DNA from: an uncultured Lachnospiraceae bacterium
GTDB lineage: Bacteria > Bacillota > Clostridia > Lachnospirales > Lachnospiraceae
NCBI GenBank assembly: GCA_949878435.1
Contig: CATLAK010000009.1
Coordinates: 36,969 to 100,968, forward strand
DNA length: 64,000 nucleotides
Direction of reading: 5' to 3'
In this document: in pieces, positions 25,433-34,694 of the stretch
Numbering within the stretch: the stretch's first letter is position 1
Layout: each line of letters opens with the position of its first letter
Program-made: the position numbers and the translations under genes
The notes under the pieces: model-generated
The model's database searches: none
Told to the model about the DNA's origin: nothing
What the model saw: the letters and a program-made list of their open reading frames with translations, nothing else

Positions 25433-28018
25433 ATGGAAAATCAGAGTAATCAGCAAAAGACACCGGAAAAAGAAAAAAGGCGCAGAAACGGCGGCATTAA
25501 GTTCCTTCACCTGTTGCAGCATCTTTTGTTTGTGACAGCAGTACTTCTTGTAGTGGTGGTTCTTAACAGATCCTATGTGGTAGTGGATACCTTAAGGGGC
25601 GCGCAGGCATTTAAACTGACGGGAGCGGCAGAGGATGAGGCTTTTGAAGACTCAGAGGTATTCAATACACTTTTGGGAAACAGCGTATCGGATTTGATCT
25701 GCTATGGAACGATAAGAGGACAGCTGGAAACGGATGCAGCCTTTGATCCAGGGAAAAAGGTGGATGTGACAGCCTTTGCAGGCAGGTATAACGGCGTAGA
25801 ATCAGAATATATTACGGCAGAATACTATTTAGAGGATCTGATCAAGTGGGCGCAGGCTGGGTTCAATTATGAAAGAGTCTATATGAGCGGCGAAGAGGTG
25901 GACCGTTTCTTAAGCAGAAAAAGGACGGTGACCAAAGTCAATTTAGAGGATTACAGCGGCGGTACGGTGAGTTATTTAAATACGGATCTTTCCAGTTCTG
26001 TTACGGTGGAAGATGTGTCCGGCAATCTTTTGGAAGCGGGGACTACAGACAGAGACCCTGCCGATGCAAATGTGCTGAATAACCGATACCGCACGGTAGA
26101 AGGAAAAAACATTGAAGATTACGTATCCACTTGGGAAGAATATTATGCGCTCTGCGGCAATGTGAAAAAAGCGGCGGAAGATTTAAACACCAATTATAAT
26201 GAATATATAAAGTATAAAGAGTATTATGATACAGGAAATTCCAATGTAGTCTATGTAATCAGCAGAACCATTGGGAACAAGACGCAGATTTTCAGCAATA
26301 TGGAGAACAGTTCCGCTAAGTTTTCCGAACTGAAAAAGGATCTGCTTGGTCAGTGCGACAGATACATTTATTATGATCCTTATAACATGCAGTATGATAC
26401 CAATACTCTGATAGAGGAAGCTACGCTGCGCTATATTCTGAATGGATATGATTATTCTTATCCTGAGAATACCCAGATTATAATTGGAGTCAGGTCAGAA
26501 TATGGGGTGGAGGACTGTTTTTATCAGGCAAAGGCAGGCTTTGGAAGTTTTGTCCCTTACATGTGGCAGTATCTGCTCTGTGCGTTGGCGCTGGGCATCC
26601 TCTACCTATTCCTGCTAGTGTTCCTTACCGCCAGGGAAGGGACTGTTTACAGGAAGGATACCGGTGAAAGGAGGCAGAGACTTCATGCCGAAGACCATAT
26701 TCCTACGGAAGTCATGCTGCTTGCAGGCATTGCCAGTGCCGCACTCATGGCTTACGCAGGCAAAAGAGTATTGGATTGGTGGGTGTGGTATCAGGCGCAA
26801 GACAGCGTCAAAGTGATACTGGCTGGAATCTATGCGCTGCTTGTAAGTGTTCTGTTTTCGTTCTTTTACTACAGTCTTGTAAGGAGGATCAAGGCGCGGA
26901 GGTTATGGAAAGACAGTCTTTTGTGCAGAGGGGGTCAACGGATCAAAAAGTGGACCGTATATGCCTATGACAGTTCTGCGATCCTTCTAAGGGTGTGGGT
27001 TCCGTACACGCTTTTGATTCTGCTCAACCTAGGCGGCGGGGTGAGTCTGGGCTATTTAGCTTATGACGGTATTTGGGGCGTTAAAGCAGTCCTAGTAGGA
27101 TGCGCAGCCTTGCTATTGGCGGACGGGGCGGCTGGATATGTTCTATATCGCTCGGCACTTGCAAGGCAGCTGATATTAGACGGAATCGAACTAATCAAGA
27201 ATGGAAATCTGACACATAAGGTGGAAGAAGAAGGAATGCACGGGGATGACCTTATGCTTGCACGCGCGGTAAACAGTATTGGCGAGAGTGTGCGGACGGC
27301 GGTGGAAACCAGCATGAAAGATGAACGCTTAAAGGCGGATTTAATCACCAATGTGTCCCACGATATCAAGACGCCGCTGACCTCCATCATCAATTATGTG
27401 GATTTGATCAAGAGGGAAAATGTGAAGGAGCCTAAAGTTAGGGAATATATTGAGGTTCTTGATGCAAAATCCCAGAGGCTTAAGCAGCTCACCGATGATT
27501 TGGTGGAGGCTTCCAAGATTTCTTCAGGAAATATCGTGCTTCAATGGGAAAAGATCAATCTGATCGAGCTTTTAAATCAGACCGTGGGAGAATTTTCGGA
27601 GAAATTTGAGGAAAAGGCATTGTACCCGGTATTGAATGCACCGAAGGGAAGTGTGTATATTGAGGCGGACAGTAGAAGGATTTGGCGGGTGATAGAAAAT
27701 CTGTTCAACAACATCTATAAATATGCGCTGCCGGGAACGAGAGTCTACATCGATCTTGAACAGATACGCCAGGAAGGGCATACGGCGCAGGTGCAGCTTT
27801 CCGTCAAAAATATATCCGCCCAGCCTTTAAAGGTGAATCCGGAGGAGCTGACGGAACGGTTTATCAGAGGCGATGAATCAAGGACTACGGAAGGAAGCGG
27901 CTTAGGATTATCCATCGCGAAAAATCTGACACAGGCGATGAAAGGGAAATTTGAGATTGTCATGGATGGCGATCTGTTCAAGGTAAACCTGACCTTTCCG
28001 CTCTTGGAGGATGGATAA
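25433..28018 (+). CDS. Sensor histidine kinase
   Basis: A 861-residue membrane sensor paired with the response regulator upstream. A first helix (residues 22-45) is followed by an extracytoplasmic domain of about 320 residues with no recognised fold, then about five more hydrophobic segments between residues 370 and 580, an unusually long membrane section. The cytoplasmic part has the phospho-acceptor His in NVSHDIKTPLTSIINY near residue 645, the N box RVIENLFNNIYKYALPG and the G box GSGLGLSIAKNL. The signal is unknown; the regulator's VanR-like character would suit cell-envelope sensing. Confidence 0.92.
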   Translation: MENQSNQQKTPEKEKRRRNGGIKFLHLLQHLLFVTAVLLVVVVLNRSYVVVDTLRGAQAFKLTGAAEDEAFEDSEVFNTLLGNSVSDLICYGTIRGQLETDAAFDPGKKVDVTAFAGRYNGVESEYITAEYYLEDLIKWAQAGFNYERVYMSGEEVDRFLSRKRTVTKVNLEDYSGGTVSYLNTDLSSSVTVEDVSGNLLEAGTTDRDPADANVLNNRYRTVEGKNIEDYVSTWEEYYALCGNVKKAAEDLNTNYNEYIKYKEYYDTGNSNVVYVISRTIGNKTQIFSNMENSSAKFSELKKDLLGQCDRYIYYDPYNMQYDTNTLIEEATLRYILNGYDYSYPENTQIIIGVRSEYGVEDCFYQAKAGFGSFVPYMWQYLLCALALGILYLFLLVFLTAREGTVYRKDTGERRQRLHAEDHIPTEVMLLAGIASAALMAYAGKRVLDWWVWYQAQDSVKVILAGIYALLVSVLFSFFYYSLVRRIKARRLWKDSLLCRGGQRIKKWTVYAYDSSAILLRVWVPYTLLILLNLGGGVSLGYLAYDGIWGVKAVLVGCAALLLADGAAGYVLYRSALARQLILDGIELIKNGNLTHKVEEEGMHGDDLMLARAVNSIGESVRTAVETSMKDERLKADLITNVSHDIKTPLTSIINYVDLIKRENVKEPKVREYIEVLDAKSQRLKQLTDDLVEASKISSGNIVLQWEKINLIELLNQTVGEFSEKFEEKALYPVLNAPKGSVYIEADSRRIWRVIENLFNNIYKYALPGTRVYIDLEQIRQEGHTAQVQLSVKNISAQPLKVNPEELTERFIRGDESRTTEGSGLGLSIAKNLTQAMKGKFEIVMDGDLFKVNLTFPLLEDG

Positions 28019-28043
28019 AATATATTAAGATAAGATGATAAAA

Positions 28044-28082
28044 CGGAGCAGGATATCGGCTGTGATGCCGGATCCTGCTCCG
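28044..28082. terminator. Terminator between convergent kinase gene and prs
   Basis: Long stem CGGAGCAGGAT / ATCCTGCTCCG with an inner CGGC / GCCG pair (28044-28082). The T-run is better on the reverse strand (A-rich sequence at 28030-28043), so it serves prs best, and may stop the kinase transcript too. Confidence 0.8.
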
Positions 28083-28092
28083 TCATTTAAGA

Positions 28093-29289
28093 TTATTCAT
28101 TTAAAGAATAAGCAATTTCACGATTATTGTAACTTGCCAGAAACTCACGAATTTTTTCGGTAGGCGTATAAACGTTTGCCATGGAGGAATCGTGGTTCAT
28201 GAAGTCAATGATAGAAGCCATGAATTTACTCATATCTGCTTCCAGATAATATGGGCGGGACTTAAGATCGGGAATCTGGTAGGTGAGATTCGTGGTCACG
28301 ATCTTGTCGAAATAACATTTCTCATAGGCTTCGTCGAAACGGGCGAGCCCATCTGTAAAGAGTCCGAAGGTACAGCATATATAAACACGTTTGGCATTCA
28401 TTGCTTTTAATTGTCTGGCAGTGTCGATCATGCTTCCGCCGGAGGAAATCATATCGTCAATGATGATGACATCCTTTCCATCGATATTATCTCCCAGAAA
28501 TTCATGGGCGACGATGGGGTTCTTGCCGTTTATGATGGTGGAGTAGTCCCGGCGCTTATAAAACATGCCGGTATCTACGCCGAGGACATTGGCGAAATAG
28601 ACGGCACGGTCTAAAGCGCCTTCGTCGGGGCTTATTACAATCAGGTTGTCCTTGTCGATTAGAAGACTGTCGTCGGCGGCAAGGAGTGCACGGATGAACT
28701 GGTAAGGGGGCGTAAAATTGTCAAAGCCCCTTAATGGTTCTGCATTCTGTACCCTGGGATCATGGGCATCAAAGGTGATAAAATTGTTTACCCCCATATT
28801 GCTCAGTTCCTCGATGGCATAGGCACAGTCAAGGGACTCGCGCCCGGACCGTTTATGCTGGCGGCCTTCATAGAGGAAAGGCATGATGACGTTAATACGG
28901 TGGGCTTTTCCGTTGACCGCGGAAATAATCCTTTTTAGATCCTGATAATGGTCATCAGGGGATTTATAGTTGGTGTAGCCGTTCATTCTGTATGAGATGC
29001 TGTGATTGCAGACGTCCACAAGGATAAATAAGTCCTTGCCACGTATGGATTCATAGAGGACGGCTTTTCCTTCTCCGGAACCGAAGCGGTAACAGGAGGC
29101 ATCCAAAATGTAATTGTCGGAGACGTACCCTTCAAAGGCAGGATCGTTTTTGGCTATATTTTTTACATCTCTTCTGAAATTTACAAGATGATTGTTGACT
29201 TTATTTCCCAACATAGTGGCGGAATCCATAACCACCAGCTTTAATGGCGCAACCGGAATGGCTGCTTCTAATTCATGTAGATTAGGCAT
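28093..29289 (-). CDS. prs: PRPP synthetase (atypical long form)
   Basis: Makes 5-phosphoribosyl-1-pyrophosphate from ribose 5-phosphate and ATP for nucleotide, His and Trp synthesis. Recognised by the substrate loop IIIDDMISSGGSMIDTA near residue 275, FDAHDPRVQNAEP near residue 172, the catalytic KRR in FYKRRDYSTI and ESIRGKDLFILVD near residue 80. It is 398 residues long, about 80 more than the usual 310-320, with extra sequence at the N-terminus and C-terminus. GGAGGT precedes the start. It is transcribed against its neighbours, from a promoter overlapping that of the next operon. Confidence 0.88.
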   Translation of the reverse strand: MPNLHELEAAIPVAPLKLVVMDSATMLGNKVNNHLVNFRRDVKNIAKNDPAFEGYVSDNYILDASCYRFGSGEGKAVLYESIRGKDLFILVDVCNHSISYRMNGYTNYKSPDDHYQDLKRIISAVNGKAHRINVIMPFLYEGRQHKRSGRESLDCAYAIEELSNMGVNNFITFDAHDPRVQNAEPLRGFDNFTPPYQFIRALLAADDSLLIDKDNLIVISPDEGALDRAVYFANVLGVDTGMFYKRRDYSTIINGKNPIVAHEFLGDNIDGKDVIIIDDMISSGGSMIDTARQLKAMNAKRVYICCTFGLFTDGLARFDEAYEKCYFDKIVTTNLTYQIPDLKSRPYYLEADMSKFMASIIDFMNHDSSMANVYTPTEKIREFLASYNNREIAYSLNE

Positions 29290-29329
29290 AATGACCTCCA
29301 GAATGTAAATAGATTCTATATCACTTTAT

Positions 29330-29358
29330 TTTATATCATTATGGTAGTGACACGTCAA
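29330..29358 (-). promoter_or_regulatory. Sigma-A promoter of prs
   Basis: On the reverse strand, TTGACG (29353-29358) and TATAAA (29330-29335) with a 17-base spacer. Its -35 box lies inside the spacer of the divergent forward promoter. Confidence 0.75.
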
Positions 29359-29375
29359 GAAAATTCTAGTAAAAT
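29347..29375 (+). promoter_or_regulatory. Sigma-A promoter of the DUF512-der operon
   Basis: GTGACA at 29347-29352, a 17-base spacer and TAAAAT at 29370-29375, 36 bases before the DUF512 gene. It overlaps the divergent prs promoter by 12 bases. Confidence 0.7.
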
Positions 29376-29411
29376 AGAAAGAAGCAAAAGAAGGTATCAA
29401 GCAGGTAGTAT

Positions 29412-30773
29412 ATGAAAAATAAAGCACAGAAAGGTCATGTGATCAAAGAGGTTCTTCCTGGCAGCATAGCCATGGAACTGGAAATTGAACCGGGGGATCG
29501 GCTTTTATCCATCGACCGGAATGAAATAGAAGATATTTTTGATTATCAATATTACGTAGAAAATGAGTATATTGAAATTCTCATCGAAAAACCGGACAAA
29601 GAGCAGTGGCTTTTGGAGGTAGATAAGGAGGAAGATGAGGATTTAGGAATTGTGTTCGAGAGCGGGCTTATGGATGATTATCGTTCCTGCCATAATAAGT
29701 GTATCTTCTGTTTCATAGACCAGATGCCCAAGGGAATGAGAGAAACCTTATACTTTAAGGATGACGATTCAAGGCTTTCCTTTCTGCAGGGCAATTATGT
29801 GACGCTGACCAATATGTCGGATCATGATGTGGACAGAATCATCCGGTATCACTTAGCGCCCATCAATATTTCCTTTCAGACCATGAATCCCCAGCTTAGA
29901 TGCAAGATGCTGAATAACCGTTTCGCAGGGGAAGCACTAAAAAAGGTGGACAGGTTTTATGAGGCGGGCATTGCCATGAACGGGCAGATCGTTCTCTGTA
30001 AGGGGGTAAACGATGGGAGTGAACTGGAGTACAGCATCCGCAGGCTGATGGAGTATATTCCAGTGCTAGAGAGCGTTTCCGTAGTGCCGGTGGGGCTGTC
30101 TAAATATAGGGAAGGATTGTATCCGCTGGAACCGTTTACCAAGGCGGATGCGGAAAAGGTGCTGGATTTAATCCACGGGTTCCAGAAGGAAATCTATGCA
30201 CAGCACGGCATTCACTTTATCCATGCCAGTGATGAATGGTATATTACGGCAGACCGGCAGCTCCCTAAAGGGGATACCTATGACGGATATCTCCAGCTGG
30301 AAAACGGCGTTGGGATGCTGCGGCTGTTGATGGATGAATTTGAGGATGGACTTAGGATGCTGGAAGCAAAGCGGCATGGGGAAACCTTCAAGGGGGAGAT
30401 CTCTATGGTTACAGGGCAGATTGCCCACCCCTATATCTTGAAAATGGCGGCGCGGATGATGGAGCTGTTTCCGGGGCTTACTATCCATGTATATCCAATC
30501 ATCAATCACTTTTTCGGGGAACAGATCACGGTCACAGGGCTTCTTACCGGACAGGATATGGTATCCCAGCTTAAGGGACAGAAACTGGGGGATTGGCTCC
30601 TGCTGCCCCAGAATACCTTAAGGAGCGGAGAGGAAGTCTTCTTAGACGATATGACGGTGACGGAGATGAAAAATGCTTTACAAGTAAAAATAGATATTGT
30701 AAAATCAAGCGGATATGACTTTATTGATGCCGTTTTAGGCAAAACGGTGTGCGGAAAGGACATGAACGGATAA
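29412..30773 (+). CDS. PDZ / radical-SAM / DUF512 protein
   Basis: A 453-residue protein of a conserved clostridial and cyanobacterial family with unknown reaction. Residues 8-70 form a PDZ-like domain (VIKEVLPGSIAMELEIEPGD). A radical-SAM-like CxxxCxxC follows at Cys93, Cys97 and Cys100 (CHNKCIFCF), so a 4Fe-4S cluster and S-adenosylmethionine radical chemistry are likely. The C-terminal half is DUF512. It is first in an operon with der, whose start overlaps its stop; this link to der is widespread in Clostridia and suggests, but does not prove, a role in RNA or ribosome modification. Confidence 0.87.
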   Translation: MKNKAQKGHVIKEVLPGSIAMELEIEPGDRLLSIDRNEIEDIFDYQYYVENEYIEILIEKPDKEQWLLEVDKEEDEDLGIVFESGLMDDYRSCHNKCIFCFIDQMPKGMRETLYFKDDDSRLSFLQGNYVTLTNMSDHDVDRIIRYHLAPINISFQTMNPQLRCKMLNNRFAGEALKKVDRFYEAGIAMNGQIVLCKGVNDGSELEYSIRRLMEYIPVLESVSVVPVGLSKYREGLYPLEPFTKADAEKVLDLIHGFQKEIYAQHGIHFIHASDEWYITADRQLPKGDTYDGYLQLENGVGMLRLLMDEFEDGLRMLEAKRHGETFKGEISMVTGQIAHPYILKMAARMMELFPGLTIHVYPIINHFFGEQITVTGLLTGQDMVSQLKGQKLGDWLLLPQNTLRSGEEVFLDDMTVTEMKNALQVKIDIVKSSGYDFIDAVLGKTVCGKDMNG

Positions 30774-32107
30774 TGAGTAAAAAAAGAAGACCGATCGTGG
30801 CGGTGGTGGGAAGACCAAATGTGGGAAAATCCACACTGTTCAATGCGTTGGCGGGACAGAGGATTTCAATCGTAAAAGATACGCCGGGAATCACCAGAGA
30901 CAGAATCTATGCGGATGTGACGTGGCTGGATAAGGCATTTACCCTGATCGATACCGGAGGCATCGAGCCGGACAGTCAGGATGTGATTCTTTCCCAGATG
31001 CGTGAACAGGCGCAGATCGCTATGGATACGGCAGATGTGATTATTTTTATGGTGGATGTAAAGCAGGGGCTGGTAGATGCCGACGGAAAGGTGGCAGACA
31101 TGCTCCGGCGTTCTCATAAGCCGGTCATTCTTGCCGTCAACAAAGTGGACAATTTTGAAAAATATATGGCAGATACCTATGAGTTCTATAATTTAGGAAT
31201 TGGAGAGCCGCATCCGGTATCTGCGGCGAATCAGCTGGGAATCGGGGACATGCTGGATGAAGTGGTCAGCCACTTTCCGGATGCCGATAATGCAGATGAA
31301 GAAGACGAGCGGATTAAAGTTGCCATCGTGGGAAAGCCCAATGTAGGGAAATCTTCTCTGATCAATAAAATGATCGGAGAAAACAGGCTGATCGTTTCAG
31401 ACATTGCAGGCACCACCAGAGATGCGGTGGACACGCCGGTCACTTACCACGGCAAAGAATATGTTTTCATTGACACGGCAGGGCTTCGGCGTAAAAATAA
31501 GATAAAAGAAGAATTGGAACGTTATATGATCGTCCGCACGGTGAGCGCCGTGGAGCGGGCGGATGTGGTGATCTTGATGATCGATGCCAATGAGGGCGTC
31601 ACCGGACAGGATGCAAAAATCGCCGGAATCGCCCACGAAAGAGGCAAGGCGGTAATCATTGCCGTGAACAAATGGGATGCCATCGAAAAGGACAATAAGA
31701 CGGTCAACCAATATACTTCAAAGATCAGAGAAATCTTATCCTATATGCCCTATGCGGAAATTACCTTTATATCCGCCCTGACTGGTCAGCGTCTTAGCAA
31801 GTTATATGAACTGATCGATACGGTGAGCGAGAACCACGCCATGCGTGTATCCACCGGTGTGCTCAATGAAATCATGAGCGAAGCCGTGGCGCTTCAGCAG
31901 CCGCCTTCCGATAAGGGGAAACGGTTAAGGCTTTATTACATCACACAGGTTTCGGTCAAGCCGCCGACCTTTGTCATTTTTGTGAACGACAAAGAGCTGA
32001 TGCATTTTTCCTATACAAGATACATTGAGAATAAAATACGGGAAGCCTTTGGTTTTAAGGGGACGCCGCTTAAGTTCATAATCAGGGAAAGAAAGGAAAA
32101 CAAATAA
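30773..32107 (+). CDS. der: Ribosome biogenesis GTPase Der (EngA)
   Basis: Double GTPase needed for 50S assembly. The 444-residue product has two G domains, G1 motifs GRPNVGKSTLF near residue 13 and GKPNVGKSSLI near residue 186, DTGGIEP and DTAGLRRK switch segments, NKVD and NKWD specificity motifs, and the C-terminal KH-like domain. The ATG at 30773 overlaps the upstream stop (TAATG); an in-frame upstream codon at 30749 would add a non-family extension. Confidence 0.97.
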   Translation: MSKKRRPIVAVVGRPNVGKSTLFNALAGQRISIVKDTPGITRDRIYADVTWLDKAFTLIDTGGIEPDSQDVILSQMREQAQIAMDTADVIIFMVDVKQGLVDADGKVADMLRRSHKPVILAVNKVDNFEKYMADTYEFYNLGIGEPHPVSAANQLGIGDMLDEVVSHFPDADNADEEDERIKVAIVGKPNVGKSSLINKMIGENRLIVSDIAGTTRDAVDTPVTYHGKEYVFIDTAGLRRKNKIKEELERYMIVRTVSAVERADVVILMIDANEGVTGQDAKIAGIAHERGKAVIIAVNKWDAIEKDNKTVNQYTSKIREILSYMPYAEITFISALTGQRLSKLYELIDTVSENHAMRVSTGVLNEIMSEAVALQQPPSDKGKRLRLYYITQVSVKPPTFVIFVNDKELMHFSYTRYIENKIREAFGFKGTPLKFIIRERKENK

Positions 32108-32108
32108 A

Positions 32109-32756
32109 GTGGAACGAATTATCTGTATTGCTATTGGATATGTTTTTGGAATGTTTCAGACGGCTTTCATCTATGGAAAACTTCACGGAATAGATATCAG
32201 AGAGCATGGGAGCGGAAATGCGGGAACTACCAACACGCTCCGCGTCTTAGGGACGAAAGCGGGGCTCATCGTATTGGCGGGGGATATCATTAAATGTATA
32301 CTTGCCATCGTAATCTGCGGCGCACTGTTCGACAAATCCCACCCGGAAGAATTGTATCTGCTGAAATTGTATGCAGCAGCCGGTGCGATTTTGGGTCACA
32401 ATTTTCCTTTTTACCTGAAATTTAAAGGGGGAAAGGGAATTGCTGCCACAGCAGGTCTTATCCTGTCCTTCCATCCTGCGTTTGTACCTATGGGAGTCAT
32501 TATATTCTTCGGAACTTTTTTCCTGACCCATTATGTGTCGCTGGGGTCTCTCCTGGTCTATGCCGGACTGCTTATAGAGATGGTGGCAGTAGGACAGATG
32601 GGGATGTTCGGCGCGCCTAAGGAAATATTGATAGAGATGTATATCCTCACGGCAGTGCTCACGATTCTTGCCTATTACAAGCATCGGGAGAATATTGTCC
32701 GCCTTGTGAAAGGGCAGGAGCGGAAGACCTATCTGACCAAAAAAAATAAAGAATAA
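32109..32756 (+). CDS. plsY: Glycerol-3-phosphate acyltransferase PlsY
   Basis: Membrane enzyme that moves the acyl group from acyl-phosphate (made by PlsX) to glycerol 3-phosphate. The 215-residue protein has about five membrane segments and the three family motifs: REHGSGNAGTTNTLR near residue 31, KFKGGKGIAATAG near residue 102 and a C-terminal KHRENI near residue 190. The start is a GTG directly after the der stop. It is followed by gpsA, which supplies glycerol 3-phosphate. Confidence 0.95.
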   Translation: MERIICIAIGYVFGMFQTAFIYGKLHGIDIREHGSGNAGTTNTLRVLGTKAGLIVLAGDIIKCILAIVICGALFDKSHPEELYLLKLYAAAGAILGHNFPFYLKFKGGKGIAATAGLILSFHPAFVPMGVIIFFGTFFLTHYVSLGSLLVYAGLLIEMVAVGQMGMFGAPKEILIEMYILTAVLTILAYYKHRENIVRLVKGQERKTYLTKKNKE

Positions 32757-32774
32757 GAGGATTGGAGAAAAAGC

Positions 32775-33812
32775 ATGGCAAATATAGGAATCATAGGGGC
32801 GGGAAGCTGGGGATGTGCCTTAGCTCTTCTTCTTCACAATAATGGGCATCAGGTTACGGTGTGGTCCATTATGGAAGATGAAATTGAAATGTTAAAGAAG
32901 GAGCATGAACACAAGGACAAACTGCCAGGCGTCCTCCTTCCGGAGCAGATGGTGTTTACCACAGACCTTGAGAAGGCAGTCAGCGGCAGAGACGTGCTCG
33001 TCATGGCGGTTCCGTCTCCTTTCACCAGAAGCACATCCGCCAAAATGGCGCCTTTCATCAAGGATGGTCAAAAAATTATCAATGTAGCCAAGGGAATTGA
33101 AGAATCCACCCTTATGACGCTTTCAGAAATCATCGAGGAGGAAATCCCGGGGGCAGAAGTGGCAGTGCTTTCCGGTCCTTCCCATGCAGAGGAAGTGGGA
33201 AAGGGGATTCCCACCACCATCGTTGTGGGAACAAAGGATAAGGAGACAGCAGAATATCTGCAGAACCTGTTCATGAGCAAGGTATTCCGTGTATATACCA
33301 GTTCCGATGTGCTGGGAATCGAGTTAGGAGCCGCCCTTAAAAATGTGGTTGCCCTTGCCGCCGGAATGGCGGACGGTCTGGGGTATGGGGATAATACCAA
33401 GGCAGCCCTTATCACAAGAGGGATTGCGGAAATTGCCAGATTGGGCATCAGCATGGGAGGCAGGATCGAAACTTTTTATGGGCTCACCGGAATCGGGGAT
33501 CTGATTGTCACCTGTGCGTCCATGCATTCCAGGAACCGGCGCGCCGGCATCCTGATCGGAAAGGGTGCATCCATGGAAGAGGCGATGGCGGAAGTAAAAA
33601 TGGTGGTGGAAGGCGTTTACTCTGCAAAGGCAGGATATGCGCTGGCACAAAAATATAACGTGCCTGTCCCGATCATCGAGCAGGTAAATAAGATTTTATT
33701 TGAAGGCAGATCTGCGAGGGATGCCGTGAGCGAACTGATGCTCAGGGATAAAAAGGTAGAAAACATCGATTTAAGACAATTGTATCAAAACAGTGTGGAA
33801 ATACCGTGGTAG
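32775..33812 (+). CDS. gpsA: NAD(P)-dependent glycerol-3-phosphate dehydrogenase
   Basis: Reduces dihydroxyacetone phosphate to glycerol 3-phosphate, the backbone used by the PlsY encoded just upstream. The 345-residue protein has the N-terminal Rossmann motif IGIIGAGSWGCALALLL, VAKGIEESTLM near residue 111, LSGPSHAEEV near residue 132, the catalytic Lys region ELGAALKNVVALAAGMADG near residue 187 and SRNRRAG near residue 252. It is full length. Confidence 0.96.
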   Translation: MANIGIIGAGSWGCALALLLHNNGHQVTVWSIMEDEIEMLKKEHEHKDKLPGVLLPEQMVFTTDLEKAVSGRDVLVMAVPSPFTRSTSAKMAPFIKDGQKIINVAKGIEESTLMTLSEIIEEEIPGAEVAVLSGPSHAEEVGKGIPTTIVVGTKDKETAEYLQNLFMSKVFRVYTSSDVLGIELGAALKNVVALAAGMADGLGYGDNTKAALITRGIAEIARLGISMGGRIETFYGLTGIGDLIVTCASMHSRNRRAGILIGKGASMEEAMAEVKMVVEGVYSAKAGYALAQKYNVPVPIIEQVNKILFEGRSARDAVSELMLRDKKVENIDLRQLYQNSVEIPW

Positions 33813-33852
33813 AGTAAAAGGAAAGGCACTTAGGTGCGGAAACGAGGTTATC

Positions 33853-34668
33853 ATGAACGGACAGCAATTTAACAGTACCAGTGAATATGTGGCATCCGAG
33901 CAGCTTATGGCAAGCGTCAATGTGGCAATCGCCCTTCAGAAACCGCTGCTTATAAAGGGAGAACCGGGAACAGGCAAGACCATGCTCGCAGAGGCTGTTG
34001 CCAAATCTTTAGGCAAAAAACTGATTATCTGGAATATTAAATCCACCACCAAAGCTCAGGACGGTCTTTATATGTATGACACCATTCAGAGATTATATGA
34101 TGGACAGTTCGGGGAAGAGGGCGTGGATGACATTGCCCACTACATCAAGTTAGGAAAGTTAGGAGAGGCGTTCGAGGCGGAGGAGCAGGTGATTCTGCTC
34201 ATCGACGAGATCGACAAGGCAGATCTGGAATTTCCCAACGATCTATTATGGGAGTTAGACCAGATGGAGTTTTATATCCATGAGACCAAAAGGACCGTGA
34301 AGGCAAAGCACAGACCCATTGTGATCATTACATCCAACGCGGAGAAGGAACTTCCGGATGCTTTCCTTAGAAGATGTATTTTCCATTACATTGACTTTCC
34401 GGATGAGGCGCTGATGGAGGAGATTGTCAGGACCCATTATCCTGATGTGGAGGAGCACCTTTTGAAAAACGCCATGGATGTGTTCTACAGCATCAGGGCT
34501 TTGCGGGATATCCGCAAAAAACCCAGCACCTCGGAGCTGATTGACTGGATCAACGCCATGCAGATCGGCGGAATCTCCGCAGAGGAGATAAGAGCAAAAC
34601 TTCCGTTTATCGGAGTGGTGGTGAAAAAGGATGAGGATCTTGAAACGGTAAGGACGAAACTGGATTAA
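33853..34668 (+). CDS. MoxR-type AAA+ ATPase
   Basis: A 271-residue AAA+ ATPase of the MoxR group. Walker A GEPGTGKTMLAEAVAKSLG near residue 37, Walker B VILLIDEIDKAD near residue 113, sensor 1 VIITSNAEKELPDAFLRRC near residue 155. MoxR ATPases usually act with von Willebrand A proteins to mature or insert cofactors into client complexes, and a VWA gene follows 26 bases later. GAGG at 33844-33847 supports ATG 33853; the reading frame is open back into gpsA but has no ribosome site there. The client is unknown. Confidence 0.88.
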   Translation: MNGQQFNSTSEYVASEQLMASVNVAIALQKPLLIKGEPGTGKTMLAEAVAKSLGKKLIIWNIKSTTKAQDGLYMYDTIQRLYDGQFGEEGVDDIAHYIKLGKLGEAFEAEEQVILLIDEIDKADLEFPNDLLWELDQMEFYIHETKRTVKAKHRPIVIITSNAEKELPDAFLRRCIFHYIDFPDEALMEEIVRTHYPDVEEHLLKNAMDVFYSIRALRDIRKKPSTSELIDWINAMQIGGISAEEIRAKLPFIGVVVKKDEDLETVRTKLD

Positions 34669-34694
34669 GGGCGCCGGAGGAAAGAGGTAGATGC

